Shown: piece after piece, positions 27,653-40,600 of the stretch
Layout of the letters: every line of letters starts with the position of its first letter
Numbering within the stretch: position 1 is the stretch's first letter
NCBI GenBank assembly: GCA_946699065.1
Contig: CAMPDV010000251.1
Coordinates: 124,001-188,000, forward strand
From: Loxodes magnus
Lineage: Eukaryota > Ciliophora > Karyorelictea > Loxodida > Loxodidae
Reading direction: 5' to 3'
Length of the DNA: 64,000 nucleotides
Position numbers and translations under genes: made by a program
The notes under the pieces: generated by a model
What the model was told of the DNA's origin: nothing
Databases searched by the model: none
The model's input: the letters and a program-made list of their open reading frames with translations, nothing else

Positions 27653-28402
27653 GATTAAACGCAATTTAAAAGAGATTAAAAATTATATAAATTAAAAAGC
27701 TAAGCAAAAATTAATTATTGAACTTATCTAAAAAAATTATCTTATGAATATGGTGAACAGATACATCTATTGAGAAGAAAATGATAAGAGAGTATTCCCT
27801 AATGTAATTCGTCCAAAATTAAAAAATACTTTATTTAAAAGACAATTTTCATTTTAAACTGAAAACATATCCATATAATTTTAAAATGAACTCAGCTTAC
27901 GCCATTTTTAAAACTAATTCTGTGCATTTTGCTTTTGAAGTTAGGATTTTGATGATTATAAACACGTATTAAATAACTTTTACTATAGAGATATTATTTA
28001 GGTATTTTTTAGTAGTAGAATAATTGATTACTAAATCTTAATTTAAAACTACTAAAAATACATTTACCAAAATATACTAAAAATTAAATTTAAAATGGAC
28101 AAGCTCATTAAAAAAATTTTCATGGAATTACTTAAAAAGTGCTTAGAAATTAAAAAAATTAAATAAAATCCTTAGATTAATAAAAATTTATAAAAGAAAC
28201 CTGCTAATAGGATATAAAGCAAGATAATTGGGATTATAAGAATTGACGAGCATAAATTTTTATTTTTTTGCATAATTTGCTTTATTAATTTCAAGGGGTT
28301 GTGCAGATACATCACAATATTGCTAAATATTGAAACTCTTATAGCTTATTATTAGTATTATTAATATATACCTTAAAAATTTATCTTTATTATATTTATT
28401 TT
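27653..28402. other. Flanking DNA between retroelements
   Basis: AT-rich sequence between the Gag-only element and the LINE insertion point. From 27695 onwards it is repeated exactly 3269 bp later (30964 onwards) because the tandem duplication includes the LINE's left flank. The last ~110 bp are weakly alignable to about 2230-2430 in the first copy of the segmental duplication. No gene seen. Confidence 0.4.
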
Positions 28403-28420
28403 TAAAATGGCTCTTAGTAA
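28403..28420. repeat. LINE target-site duplication, left
   Basis: TAAAATGGCTCTTAGTAA, matched by TAAAATGGCTATTAGTAA at 37102-37119 (17 of 18). A further copy lies at 31672-31689 because of the tandem duplication. The ATG inside the target site is in frame with the element's long ORF. Confidence 0.85.
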
Positions 28421-30963
28421 TTTGAAAACTATCCTCTGCTTTCGCATGTCGCTCAACTCGGCAGTAGATAATAACGAACAGCCAAAGACATGAAGGAGCC
28501 TTCTCATCTCACCCCAAAAATACGCTGGAAACTATAATGTACTAAAGCATTAAAAAATAGTATTACTTCTGAAAGTAAACAAAACACTATAAGGAGGAAT
28601 GGAAAGACAACAACAAATCTATAACCAAAAAAGCAAGAGACAATATAGGAAGAAACTAACGGCTCTAGCAACAGTACAAAAGAATGAATATGAAGAAATT
28701 GTCCAAATAGTAGGCATGAATAAGCAATAGGATCTGCAAACTGTGCATGAAAATGCTCAGTAAAACTTCTCCAAATGAATGGGAGTCGCCTACTTCAACT
28801 CCTACCTTTAACAGGCATACGGCAATCAAAACATAAATAATTAAATTATCGGATAAGATGAAGCAATCCAAGAATTTTTTAAATAACTGAAATAGAATTA
28901 CGATTAAAACATTGCAAGGGTTTAAGTCCTACAAACAGGAATAGTACTTATAGCATTTAAAAACTCAGAAGCATATGAACAGTTTGGACAAAAAACTAAA
29001 TGGAAATATAAGACGTTGGTTATACCAATTGAAAAAAGAAATATAGACTAATATTACAACTACTCAAACTACCCAGTGCACTATAACCTAGATATTGACT
29101 TAACAACGGCCCAAATAGAAGTACAGCTAACAAAATTTGGTAAAATTATCTAAACGGTCATTAATACCTACGAAAGTACAACCTGATTAAATGGCAAAAT
29201 AACTGTATACTTGCAACTTGCAACTTGAAAGACAGGAAGACACTTAGAAAATCCCAAACTCAATAAAAATTCTGGACAAGACGGTTAGACTAAATCACCC
29301 AGCTATATGAAAATGCGAGAACTGCTAAGCAGTAGGGCATAGCACATATCAGTGTAAAAGAAGGGAATCAATCTAAGCAATTATAAAGGATGCAGAAAAT
29401 CTTCAGAACAATGTGATGTAGATTGAGCTAAGTAGCAATTCTTTGCAGGATGTGAAAGAAGAAGCAAAAATAGGAATTAAAAAAGAAGAACAAGTTATGT
29501 AAGAGACTCCTAAGTAATTTCCTCAATAATCAATAAAATAATATTCCTAATTTTAAACAAAATGGAATTATTTCTAATCTCATGAGCTTCTAGTACAAGC
29601 TTTATAATGCAAGACAAACTTCTAAAGCTGACGAAAAATGGTAAGAAGAGTGATATATAACTACAAGAATAAATAACATAAGTTGTAAGATAAAAGAAAT
29701 ATCTCACTTAAAAAACACATAGAAAACCAAAGCTGAACTCCAAAACACTGATGAAACTAAAGAACTAATCAGTAATAATCTCGACAGAAAGCATATACTT
29801 GAATTTAAAAAAAGAATAAAACCCTTAAAGACTATGGATTTAAATCTTAACAAATAATTTCACAAAATAACCTACAAAAAGTTGAACAAATAATAGCACC
29901 AAAAATCAGCATCACAGGCGACTAATCTAATATAGAACAAGATTAAAATTAAATCAGTCATACCCAAATAAACTCAATAGATAACTCTTCTCAAATAGAA
30001 TGAGAAAGAATAAATTTAGGCACCTCCAATATAAGAGGAATAAGATCAAACAAAGCTTAACTACTAAAGTTTATGGAAGAAAAAATGATAGATATTATGG
30101 CGTTATAAGAAATACATGTAGCGTAATTCGAAGATATGCCACAACTATTTGGATTCAGAGCGTGTATAAAGTTAGGCACAAATCATAGTAAAGGAGTAGC
30201 ACTCTATATCAGAGAAAAATGACTAGATAGAGTAAAAGAAATAGAAATAGAGGGTCTCAATTAAATAGAATTATACCAGGGCAGTCGTATAATAGGTATA
30301 AGTCTGGATAGCAGATTAGCAATAATAAACATTTATGCTCCGACAACCTAAGAGTAAGCACAACTGGATATTTTCTATGACGGATTACGACAATTTGTAC
30401 ACACAACAATCGGTCTAGGATTTCAAATAATAGTAGTGGGTGATTTCAATGCTCACATACCATAATTTCTACTAAATGAACTAAATATAGCATGGTAACA
30501 TTTACTAAATTTTATGCAAGAATTTGATCTGACATGCAAAGACCCAACACAAGATCCAACATACATCACAATTTAAGGTAGAAGCAAATTAAAAATTGAC
30601 TATTTCTTAACAGATCCATTTATATCACCCAATATCATTAAAACTTAATTTTACCAACGCAGAACAATAGGAGATCATCAACCTAGAAGATTAATATTAC
30701 AAATAGTTAAAAAAAGTCGTGAATATATCTAGAAAAATAGAATTTGATTTATAAAACTCAAACAAGAATTGGTCTAAGAAAAATTTCAGAAATAGCTTGA
30801 GGAAACGGACATAAATCAGTTCTCACATCTAAGCACTGAAGAATTTTATGTCAAATGATAAGAAAAAATCTATTAAAACGCAGTCTTAGTATGTGGTCAC
30901 ACTACCTAAACAACAAGAAAACATTATTACTCAGATGAAACAAAGTAAGCAAGGAAAAGATTC
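28407..30963 (+). pseudogene. Truncated LINE polyprotein (duplicated 5' part)
   Basis: Same sequence as the first half of the polyprotein at 31676. It has a Gag-like region, the 7-nt duplication at 29211-29224 that shifts the frame, the knuckle CENCQAVGHSTYQC at 29314-29355, and an endonuclease with GDFNAH at 30439-30456. It then runs into the repeated left flank at 30964, so it lacks reverse transcriptase. Confidence 0.85.
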
Positions 30964-33900
30964 AAAAGCTAAGCAAAAATTAATTATTGAACTTATCTAA
31001 AAAAATTATCTTATGAATATGGTGAACAGATACATCTATTGAGAAGAAAATGATAAGAGAGTATTCCCTAATGTAATTCGTCCAAAATTAAAAAATACTT
31101 TATTTAAAAGACAATTTTCATTTTAAACTGAAAACATATCCATATAATTTTAAAATGAACTCAGCTTACGCCATTTTTAAAACTAATTCTGTGCATTTTG
31201 CTTTTGAAGTTAGGATTTTGATGATTATAAACACGTATTAAATAACTTTTACTATAGAGATATTATTTAGGTATTTTTTAGTAGTAGAATAATTGATTAC
31301 TAAATCTTAATTTAAAACTACTAAAAATACATTTACCAAAATATACTAAAAATTAAATTTAAAATGGACAAGCTCATTAAAAAAATTTTCATGGAATTAC
31401 TTAAAAAGTGCTTAGAAATTAAAAAAATTAAATAAAATCCTTAGATTAATAAAAATTTATAAAAGAAACCTGCTAATAGGATATAAAGCAAGATAATTGG
31501 GATTATAAGAATTGACGAGCATAAATTTTTATTTTTTTGCATAATTTGCTTTATTAATTTCAAGGGGTTGTGCAGATACATCACAATATTGCTAAATATT
31601 GAAACTCTTATAGCTTATTATTAGTATTATTAATATATACCTTAAAAATTTATCTTTATTATATTTATTTTTAAAATGGCTCTTAGTAATTTGAAAACTA
31701 TCCTCTGCTTTCGCATGTCGCTCAACTCGGCAGTAGATAATAACGAACAGCCAAAGACATGAAGGAGCCTTCTCATCTCACCCCAAAAATACGCTGGAAA
31801 CTATAATGTACTAAAGCATTAAAAAATAGTATTACTTCTGAAAGTAAACAAAACACTATAAGGAGGAATGGAAAGACAACAACAAATCTATAACCAAAAA
31901 AGCAAGAGACAATATAGGAAGAAACTAACGGCTCTAGCAACAGTACAAAAGAATGAATATGAAGAAATTGTCCAAATAGTAGGCATGAATAAGCAATAGG
32001 ATCTGCAAACTGTGCATGAAAATGCTCAGTAAAACTTCTCCAAATGAATGGGAGTCGCCTACTTCAACTCCTACCTTTAACAGGCATACGGCAATCAAAA
32101 CATAAATAATTAAATTATCGGATAAGATGAAGCAATCCAAGAATTTTTTAAATAACTGAAATAGAATTACGATTAAAACATTGCAAGGGTTTAAGTCCTA
32201 CAAACAGGAATAGTACTTATAGCATTTAAAAACTCAGAAGCATATGAACAGTTTGGACAAAAAACTAAATGGAAATATAAGACGTTGGTTATACCAATTG
32301 AAAAAAGAAATATAGACTAATATTACAACTACTCAAACTACCCAGTGCACTATAACCTAGATATTGACTTAACAACGGCCCAAATAGAAGTACAGCTAAC
32401 AAAATTTGGTAAAATTATCTAAACGGTCATTAATACCTACGAAAGTACAACCTGATTAAATGGCAAAATAACTGTATACTTGCAACTTGCAACTTGAAAG
32501 ACAGGAAGACACTTAGAAAATCCCAAACTCAATAAAAATTCTGGACAAGACGGTTAGACTAAATCACCCAGCTATATGAAAATGCGAGAACTGCTAAGCA
32601 GTAGGGCATAGCACATATCAGTGTAAAAGAAGGGAATCAATCTAAGCAATTATAAAGGATGCAGAAAATCTTCAGAACAATGTGATGTAGATTGAGCTAA
32701 GTAGCAATTCTTTGCAGGATGTGAAAGAAGAAGCAAAAATAGGAATTAAAAAAGAAGAACAAGTTATGTAAGAGACTCCTAAGTAATTTCCTCAATAATC
32801 AATAAAATAATATTCCTAATTTTAAACAAAATGGAATTATTTCTAATCTCATGAGCTTCTAGTACAAGCTTTATAATGCAAGACAAACTTCTAAAGCTGA
32901 CGAAAAATGGTAAGAAGAGTGATATATAACTACAAGAATAAATAACATAAGTTGTAAGATAAAAGAAATATCTCACTTAAAAAACACATAGAAAACCAAA
33001 GCTGAACTCCAAAACACTGATGAAACTAAAGAACTAATCAGTAATAATCTCGACAGAAAGCATATACTTGAATTTAAAAAAAGAATAAAACCCTTAAAGA
33101 CTATGGATTTAAATCTTAACAAATAATTTCACAAAATAACCTACAAAAAGTTGAACAAATAATAGCACCAAAAATCAGCATCACAGGCGACTAATCTAAT
33201 ATAGAACAAGATTAAAATTAAATCAGTCATACCCAAATAAACTCAATAGATAACTCTTCTCAAATAGAATGAGAAAGAATAAATTTAGGCACCTCCAATA
33301 TAAGAGGAATAAGATCAAACAAAGCTTAACTACTAAAGTTTATGGAAGAAAAAATGATAGATATTATGGCGTTATAAGAAATACATGTAGCGTAATTCGA
33401 AGATATGCCACAACTATTTGGATTCAGAGCGTGTATAAAGTTAGGCACAAATCATAGTAAAGGAGTAGCACTCTATATCAGAGAAAAATGACTAGATAGA
33501 GTAAAAGAAATAGAAATAGAGGGTCTCAATTAAATAGAATTATACCAGGGCAGTCGTATAATAGGTATAAGTCTGGATAGCAGATTAGCAATAATAAACA
33601 TTTATGCTCCGACAACCTAAGAGTAAGCACAACTGGATATTTTCTATGACGGATTACGACAATTTGTACACACAACAATCGGTCTAGGATTTCAAATAAT
33701 AGTAGTGGGTGATTTCAATGCTCACATACCATAATTTCTACTAAATGAACTAAATATAGCATGGTAACATTTACTAAATTTTATGCAAGAATTTGATCTG
33801 ACATGCAAAGACCCAACACAAGATCCAACATACATCACAATTTAAGGTAGAAGCAAATTAAAAATTGACTATTTCTTAACAGATCCATTTATATCACCCA

Positions 33901-34232
33901 ATATCATTAAAACTTAATTTTACCAACGCAGAACAATAGGAGATCATCAACCTAGAAGATTAATATTACAAATAGTTAAAAAAAGTCGTGAATATATCTA
34001 GAAAAATAGAATTTGATTTATAAAACTCAAACAAGAATTGGTCTAAGAAAAATTTCAGAAATAGCTTGAGGAAACGGACATAAATCAGTTCTCACATCTA
34101 AGCACTGAAGAATTTTATGTCAAATGATAAGAAAAAATCTATTAAAACGCAGTCTTAGTATGTGGTCACACTACCTAAACAACAAGAAAACATTATTACT
34201 CAGATGAAACAAAGTAAGCAAGGAAAAGATTC
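30964..34232. repeat. Tandem duplication unit 2 (3269 bp)
   Basis: Second unit of the exact tandem duplication. It is continuous with the reverse transcriptase half of the LINE, so the full-length element is read from unit 2 onward (31690-37101). Perfect identity means either a very recent event or an assembly artefact. Confidence 0.9.
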
Positions 34233-37060
34233 AAAAGCTAAGCAAAAAAAGTAAAGCAATTAATAAGACAAGGCGAGCTAGAAACAATTCGTGAAATTAA
34301 ACTAAGATAGGAACTTAGGCTCAAATATAGATAACATATGAAATAAGACTGCAAAAACTAATTCAATATTTTTCTCGACAAAATAAATAAGGGGAACCTT
34401 AATGACACCTGAAAAGGATTAAGGAGATAATTTAAAAGAGGGAAAATAGCACCATGAACATTAGTAAATGGAGAAGACATTCAACATTTCAAAATAAGCT
34501 GAGAAAATCTTTATAAGTATGGAAACAACAATCTACCAAACTAATTCAAAAATTAGCAATCAATAGAAATCAAGATTACTGATATAGAATAATGCATCAG
34601 AAAACTAGCCCAATGAAAAGCAGCCGGGCCTGACCAAATAGAAGCAGGTACAATTATGTCAGGAGGGAAGCAACTGATAATGGTAACTGCTTAACTAGTT
34701 AAAAAAATATTAGAGATAGGAACTATTCCTAAAAAAATTAAAGAATCATACATAGTACTTATACACAAAAAAGGAAGCTCAAATGATCCAATGAATTATC
34801 GACCCATTTCTCTTATTAACCATATCTTAAAAATTATAAACATATGAATATTTGAATAACTAAATTCATATTTAATACGACAGGATGATGAATTATAATA
34901 TGGGTTTAAACCAAGTAAATCTTGCGCCCAACAAATCTTCAATATAAGGACAATATAAGAATGGCTCTACTAAAGCAACACAGAAGTAGTAGTAATATTT
35001 ATTGATATTAAGAAAGCATTCGACTCTGTAATAAGATCAGATATATGACTTTCCCTAAATGAAATCGAGGTGCCAGAAAAACTAATAAAATTACTAGCAG
35101 AAATATATAGAGAAGAGGACATCAAATTGAAAATAAATGATCTTATATCAGATAAATTTGAAACGGAGAAAGGAGTTAAATAAGGATGTACATGCTCCCC
35201 TAATCTTTTTAATATTATAATAAATATACTTTTAAAAGAATTAAGATAAAAATAGATCGGAATAACAATGGAACTCGAAACAGAATACAGTATAAGGCAA
35301 AGATATTGTGATACATTGGCTTACGCGGATGATATAGCATGCATAGTTCAGCCGGAACAAATACAAGAACTAAGTGATATTCTAACAGCATGATCTAAAA
35401 AATACAAAATGTAAATAGCAGATAAAACGAAATGAATACTATGAAATGGAAATAGTATAAAAAACTAAACAATAATAAATATAGATGGAATGTAAATAGA
35501 AAGGGTGAAAACTTTTAAGTATCTTGGACATTGATTACAGGAAGAAATATCTTTTGAAAAGCATTTAGAATCTAGAATCTCTGAATGTCAAAAAACACAA
35601 GCATGAATCTTAAACAAGATTAAAATATAAAAAGGTATCACCCCCTATAATGCATAGATGATACTAAAAGCCTTTGTAAACTAAATTTTTGGATATGGAA
35701 GTGAATGCATTCCATTTATAGAAGAAATCATAAGACAAGTTATTCTAGAGGAACTAGAAATAATTCAACGAAGATCTCTTAGAGCAATAATAGATGCTCC
35801 ATTCTGTATTCAAAACAAAATACTTGAAAATGAATTACAATTTACTAAAATGTAATACTATTTATGATAATATATGCTGATGTTCAGACGAAAATTACTC
35901 CTAAACTCGGAAACAACTATGGATGGTTGAATGTGATAAATCACAAAATAAAAAAACTTTTTATTTGAAATATACTCATAAAAGTGCTAGAAAAACTACG
36001 ATTAAACGATCAAATTTTAATGCAAGACGAGTGAAATGGTTAAAAAATAAAAATAATAATAAATGATGCTATAAAATTCCATAATAAAGTAGAGACTTTA
36101 ACTCTTATGGAAAATATGACAACAACCTTTATTTATAGAAGCCAATTACTTGAATCCTTTATAAAAGGTCCTCCAAATTACCTAAGATATAATAAGCATA
36201 GAAAATAAGAAATTTGTTATCTATTCAGATTAAGAGCCAAATATAGCGGTGCAGCACAGACAATGAAAGTAAGGCATTTAATAGAAAATAACATATGTAA
36301 TATGTGCAGAAATGGGATAGAGGATGAGGCCCATATAATCGAGATATGCGAATAATATTAATAAGAAAGAGAAGAATTGTAATAAAAATTAAATACGATA
36401 GAACAAAATTAAACCTAAATAAATATTATGTAGACCAAACTAAATTTATTCAAAATAGTTTGAGGTAATTTTGAATTTGAAAATTGAATTCGGTCTTTTC
36501 AAATAGATCAGAGAAGCTCAATAGATGCATGAATTAAAGATTTTATTAAAAACATACTAGAAAAAAGAAGACGGGGATATATAAACAAAATCCTTCCTTT
36601 TAATAAAATAATAGGTAAGGATTATAGAGCTGGCTCAAGTGAGCACACTTGAATATTCAAAAAGCTAGTCAATGAATAAAAATAAAAAGTAGAAAAAAGA
36701 AAATGAAATTTATTTGACAAATAGATAGAATAAAACTTAAAAAATACAAAAAAGAGATATACAGATGAAATGTAATTAAATGAAAAAGCGAAAAAGATAA
36801 AAATTTAATAAATAATAATTTATGCTCAATTACTCTAAAGAGATCTTTTAGAAGAAATTGATCCTGAGCTCTCAAATTAGTAGGTATTAGATATGCTAGA
36901 AGAGGAACTTGATGAAGCACAAGAAATTCAAAGAGACCAGATGAAGCTAGAATAATTTCTAGCCTATTATTAACATATAAATTTTGTTTCTTTAACTTCC
37001 GTGGTGATCCAAATAAAGGTGATACCACGATAATTTAATTAATTTATTTATTTTATGTGA
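31676..37060 (+). pseudogene. LINE polyprotein: Gag-knuckle-endonuclease-reverse transcriptase, two frameshifts
   Basis: ATG at 31676 lies in the target site. The N-terminal part starts MALSNLKTILCFRMS. A 7-nt tandem duplication (32480-32493) shifts the frame. From the knuckle (32583-32624, CX2CX4HX4C) through the endonuclease (SNIRGI, LQEIH, NIYAPT, GDFNAH at 33708-33725, IDYFLTD, GDHQPR) to the reverse transcriptase there is one frame. RT motifs: WKAAGPDQI, YRPISLIN, FIDIKKAFDSV, GVKQGCTCSPNLF, YADD at 35322-35333, KTK and FKYLG. Trp in WKAAGPD and other usual Trp sites is TGA; Gln in KQGC is TAA. A second indel near 35945-35965, in an A/T run, precedes the C-terminal finger CX2C...HX4C (36296-36349). 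TGA at 37058-37060 ends the last frame. The enzyme nicks target DNA and copies the RNA there. With two frameshifts it is inactive as read, unless they are sequencing errors. Confidence 0.85.
37000..37029 (+). other. 3' stem-loop of the LINE
   Basis: CGTGGT (37000-37005) pairs with ACCACG (37024-37029) around a loop containing CAAATAAAGGTGA. The Gag-only element at 61.2 kb ends with the same loop and a stem of different sequence that still pairs (61869-61896). In many LINEs a 3' RNA hairpin is what the reverse transcriptase recognises; that role here is inferred. Confidence 0.6.
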
Positions 37061-37101
37061 AAAAATTTAAATTAAGAAGAAATTTAAATGAATTTTAAGA
37101 G

Positions 37102-37119
37102 TAAAATGGCTATTAGTAA
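37102..37119. repeat. LINE target-site duplication, right
   Basis: TAAAATGGCTATTAGTAA, differing by one base from 28403-28420. It marks the end of the LINE insertion and the return to sequence alignable with about 2440 onwards of the first copy. Confidence 0.85.
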
Positions 37120-37654
37120 AATTTATTAATTTTAATGTCTCAACAAATAAAAAAGGATTTAATAGAAAACTAAAGAAACATAAATTTTAAATGTCAATGC
37201 TTATTTGTAGGAATCTTATAATGAAATTATTTGAAAAAAGATTATAATTTATAATGAGTATAATGATATTATATCAATTACAAATCTTAAAATCTTAAGT
37301 TTTTATCTATAAGGTTATAAAAGGTGTTAAGTATGTAATGCTTCATAAAAAAAATGGAAGAATATAAAATATAACAAGATTATACTCTAAGCGATTCTTC
37401 TTTATCCTAGGATAATCCGAAAATTATTAAATCTTATTGAATTTAATTTTTATAACTAAAGTTTAATTATTGCTTAAAATTAAAATATCTTTAAATTTAT
37501 TAAAGTGCTTTATATACTTTTTTAAAAGCTTAATTAACTAATACAATACTTGATGCTTGAAATTTAAAATTAAATTTAAATATTAAATTTAAATATTTAA
37601 TATTAAATATTAAAGTTAAATTAATAATTATTTATAAAGTTTATTTAGCTTTTC
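37120..37654. other. 3' flank of second LNR gene
   Basis: AT-rich. It aligns with about 2450-2836 of the first copy (for example AAAGAAACAT and TGTAGGAATTT/TGTAGGAATCT), with moderate divergence. No gene recognised. Confidence 0.4.
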
Positions 37655-40600
37655 TCATGCTTACTCTTCTTAAGCTACATCTTTATCTATCGTTACTAGA
37701 TATTATTTCTCACTTTCATTATCAATTTCATTTTTATTACTATATTATTGATTCATTGAGTTTACTTGTTAATTTACCGATTTATAATCTTCTGATTATA
37801 TTTTTTCGTCTTATTTTAGAGTAAATTATGTTTTTTTAAAATAAACTTCTTTTTGATCTTCTTAAGTATTTATAAGTTCACCAGCTTCTTTAATTTAGGT
37901 TAAAGTTTTTGCTTATGACGAATCAACTTTTGTTTTTTCTTATAAATAAAACTCTTAACTTTGAAGTTCTGAAAATTGACTTATAGTTTCGTTAACGAAC
38001 TTCAAAATTTTCTAATACTTAGGATTTTATTCCATTTTATAAGAAGTCAACTCATAATTTCCTATTTCTTATTTTACTATATTAAAAACTTACCTTCAGA
38101 ATAACTCTTTAATTTTTCTTGATCTATTGATTTAACTAGCTTTTTCCAACTCACTTCGTTATAAATATACTTTATCAGTAGAAATACTAGAACAAGTGCT
38201 ATTAAAATACTCATTAGAATTCCTGAACTGAAGCTTAGTTTATCAGAAAATGAATTGGTTTGTACACATCTTTAAAGATTTGTAAATTTACATTTCCTTT
38301 AGTACTTTATTTAATCTTGCTCACAGTCTCCTCCATCATATTTACATTCTTCATTGTTGCACTTTTAATCACATATTCCATTTTATATAAATGATAGAAA
38401 CTGACATCCTGTATTTAAGCATTTCTATTATTGATTTTTTATTTTTCAATCTAAACATTCAAAGTTATCATAATTACACTCTATGATATTACATTCAAAA
38501 TCACAAATTAAGTTATTAAAATGTTGTTGAATACATCCCTTTTATGCACAATCTTTTAAGTAAGTAAGTTAACCATCACAGTCTCCTTTATCAAACTTAC
38601 AATCTATATTAAAGCATTATTAATCACATTTCTTATTTCCTAATAGTTAACTAGCACAAGTACAATTACTACAATCTCCATTATCTTTATTACATTCTGG
38701 AATGTTACATTTCTAATCACATACTCTATCTCCTAATCAATACTTAGGACATCCTTTCTATTCACATCTTTCATCGTTAGCTAATTTATTTTTAAAGTTA
38801 CTTTACTATCTGTCTTAATCATCATTTTCACAGTCTCCTCCATCAAAATCACATTCTCTTACATTGCATGAAACATCACACTCTCCATCATAAACTCATG
38901 ATCAATAACAATTTTCACTACATTATACATATTGACAGTCAGGCCAATCATACTAACACTCTTTATTTAAGCATTATTTATCACACTTTTTATTATTTCT
39001 TAACTATTAATTACAGTTGCAAATGCTTTAGCTTCTATAATAAAAACTACAATCTTCTCCATCATAAAGACAATTAAAGTTATAGCAGCTGTAATCACAT
39101 AATCCATCATTTATTCAATTTATAGAGCAATCTTAAGAACATTTATTAGAAGAAGGAAGTATTTAAACAGTTTAGTTTAAGCAATCTAGATAATCATATT
39201 TACAATTCTTTTCATCTTTACAATAAAAATCACAAATTCCATTTTATAACTAACTTAAATCACAACCAGTAGAACATTCACAATCTCCATAATCATAATT
39301 ACATCTTTCTACATCACATTGAGTGTCACAAAATCCATCTCCTAAATAATAAACTTAACATTATTCAGAACATTCGCAATCTCCATAATCGTAATAACAC
39401 TCTTAAGTCAAGCAATATAAATCGCATTTGGTATTTCCTAATGATGTAGCGTTACATCCAATAGAGCACTCACATTCATAAGAATCGAAGTTACAACCAA
39501 TAAAGCTACAATTCGAGTCGCATTATCTGTTTAAAGATAGAACTTAACATTCATAAGGACATGAGCAATCTTCTTCATCATATTTACATTGGTAGTTATA
39601 ACATTCAGGATTACAAAATCCATTATTCAAAAATAAAAAATGGCATGCAATAGAGCATCAGCAATCTTAACCATCATAGTTGCATTTGTAGTTATCACAT
39701 AAGAGATCGCAAATTCCATCTCCTTATTTTAAAATACATTCCGTAGAACATTAACAATCGCCACTATCATAATTACATTATTCATTATAACACTAAAAAT
39801 CACAATTTCCATTTCCTAACATATCAAAAGTGCATTATTTGCTGCATCTACAATCTCAATTATCATAATTACAAAGTTCATTATTACATTATTAGTCACA
39901 TATTCCATTTCCAAGCCAAGTTTAATTGCAAGATGTTGGACAGATGCAATCTCCTTAATCTCAATTGCATTACTCAAAGTTACACAACTTGTCACACTAA
40001 GAATCACCTAGTCAAAATACGGGACAATAAAGTGCACATCTACAATCAAAATTATCATAATTACATTCTTTTAAATTACACTGCTGATCACATATTCCGT
40101 TTCCTAATAAAGATTAATCACATTATTATTAGCAGAGACAATCTCCTTAATCATAATTACATAATTAAAAATTGCACTCTTTGTTACACATTCCATTACC
40201 TAACAACTCATTTGTACATCCTACTACACAAATACAATCTCAATTATCATATTTACAGGATAAAGAATTGCAATCTGTATCGCATTTACTATTTCATAAT
40301 AGATTACTTACACAGGTAGGTGAACATTGACAATCTCAATTATCATAATTACATTACTCAATATCACATTCTAAATCACATAGTCCATTTAATGAAAAAT
40401 AATCTGGACAATCTTTTACGCATCTACAATTAAAATTATCCCAATTACAATCATTTAAATCACATTCTTTATCACATTTTCCATTTTCTAGCATATCTTA
40501 AGTACAAGTTATAGGGCAATGGCAATCTCCGTTATCATAATTACATTATTCATTATTACATTAGTTATCACATATCTAATTACCTAAATAATCATTTGGG

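Larger units (their letters stand above)
27695..30963. repeat. Tandem duplication unit 1 (3269 bp)
   Basis: Identical in all the lines I compared to 30964-34232. It spans about 710 bp of left flank, the 18-bp target site, and the 5' half of the LINE up to just after the endonuclease. The 16-bp string AAAAGCTAAGCAAAAA stands at the start of unit 1 (27695), at the junction (30964) and at the end of unit 2 (34233). This is the signature of an exchange or slippage between two short matches. Confidence 0.9.
28421..37101 (+). mobile_element. Non-LTR retrotransposon (LINE) with internally duplicated 5' half
   Basis: Bounded by the 18-bp target-site duplication. The complete element is 31690-37101 (about 5.4 kb); 28421-30963 is the duplicated 5' part. 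Order: Gag-like region, CCHC knuckle, AP-type endonuclease, reverse transcriptase, C-terminal CCHC finger, Gln/Glu-rich tail, 3' stem-loop (37000-37029) and a short ATTT-rich tail. The endonuclease type and the C-terminal finger place it among APE-encoding LINEs; clade cannot be set without a tree. It lies inside the second copy of the segmental duplication. Confidence 0.9.

Noticed and set aside
28665-33457. Short ORFs at 28665-28871, 29510-29707, 30000-30188 and their repeats 3269 bp later
   Set aside because: Antisense or out-of-frame readings of the LINE polyprotein. The 62-residue plus-strand ORF at 30000 overlaps the endonuclease in a different frame.
36669-37028. 119-residue minus-strand hydrophobic ORF
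   Set aside because: Antisense of the Lys/Glu/Gln-rich C-terminal tail of the LINE polyprotein.
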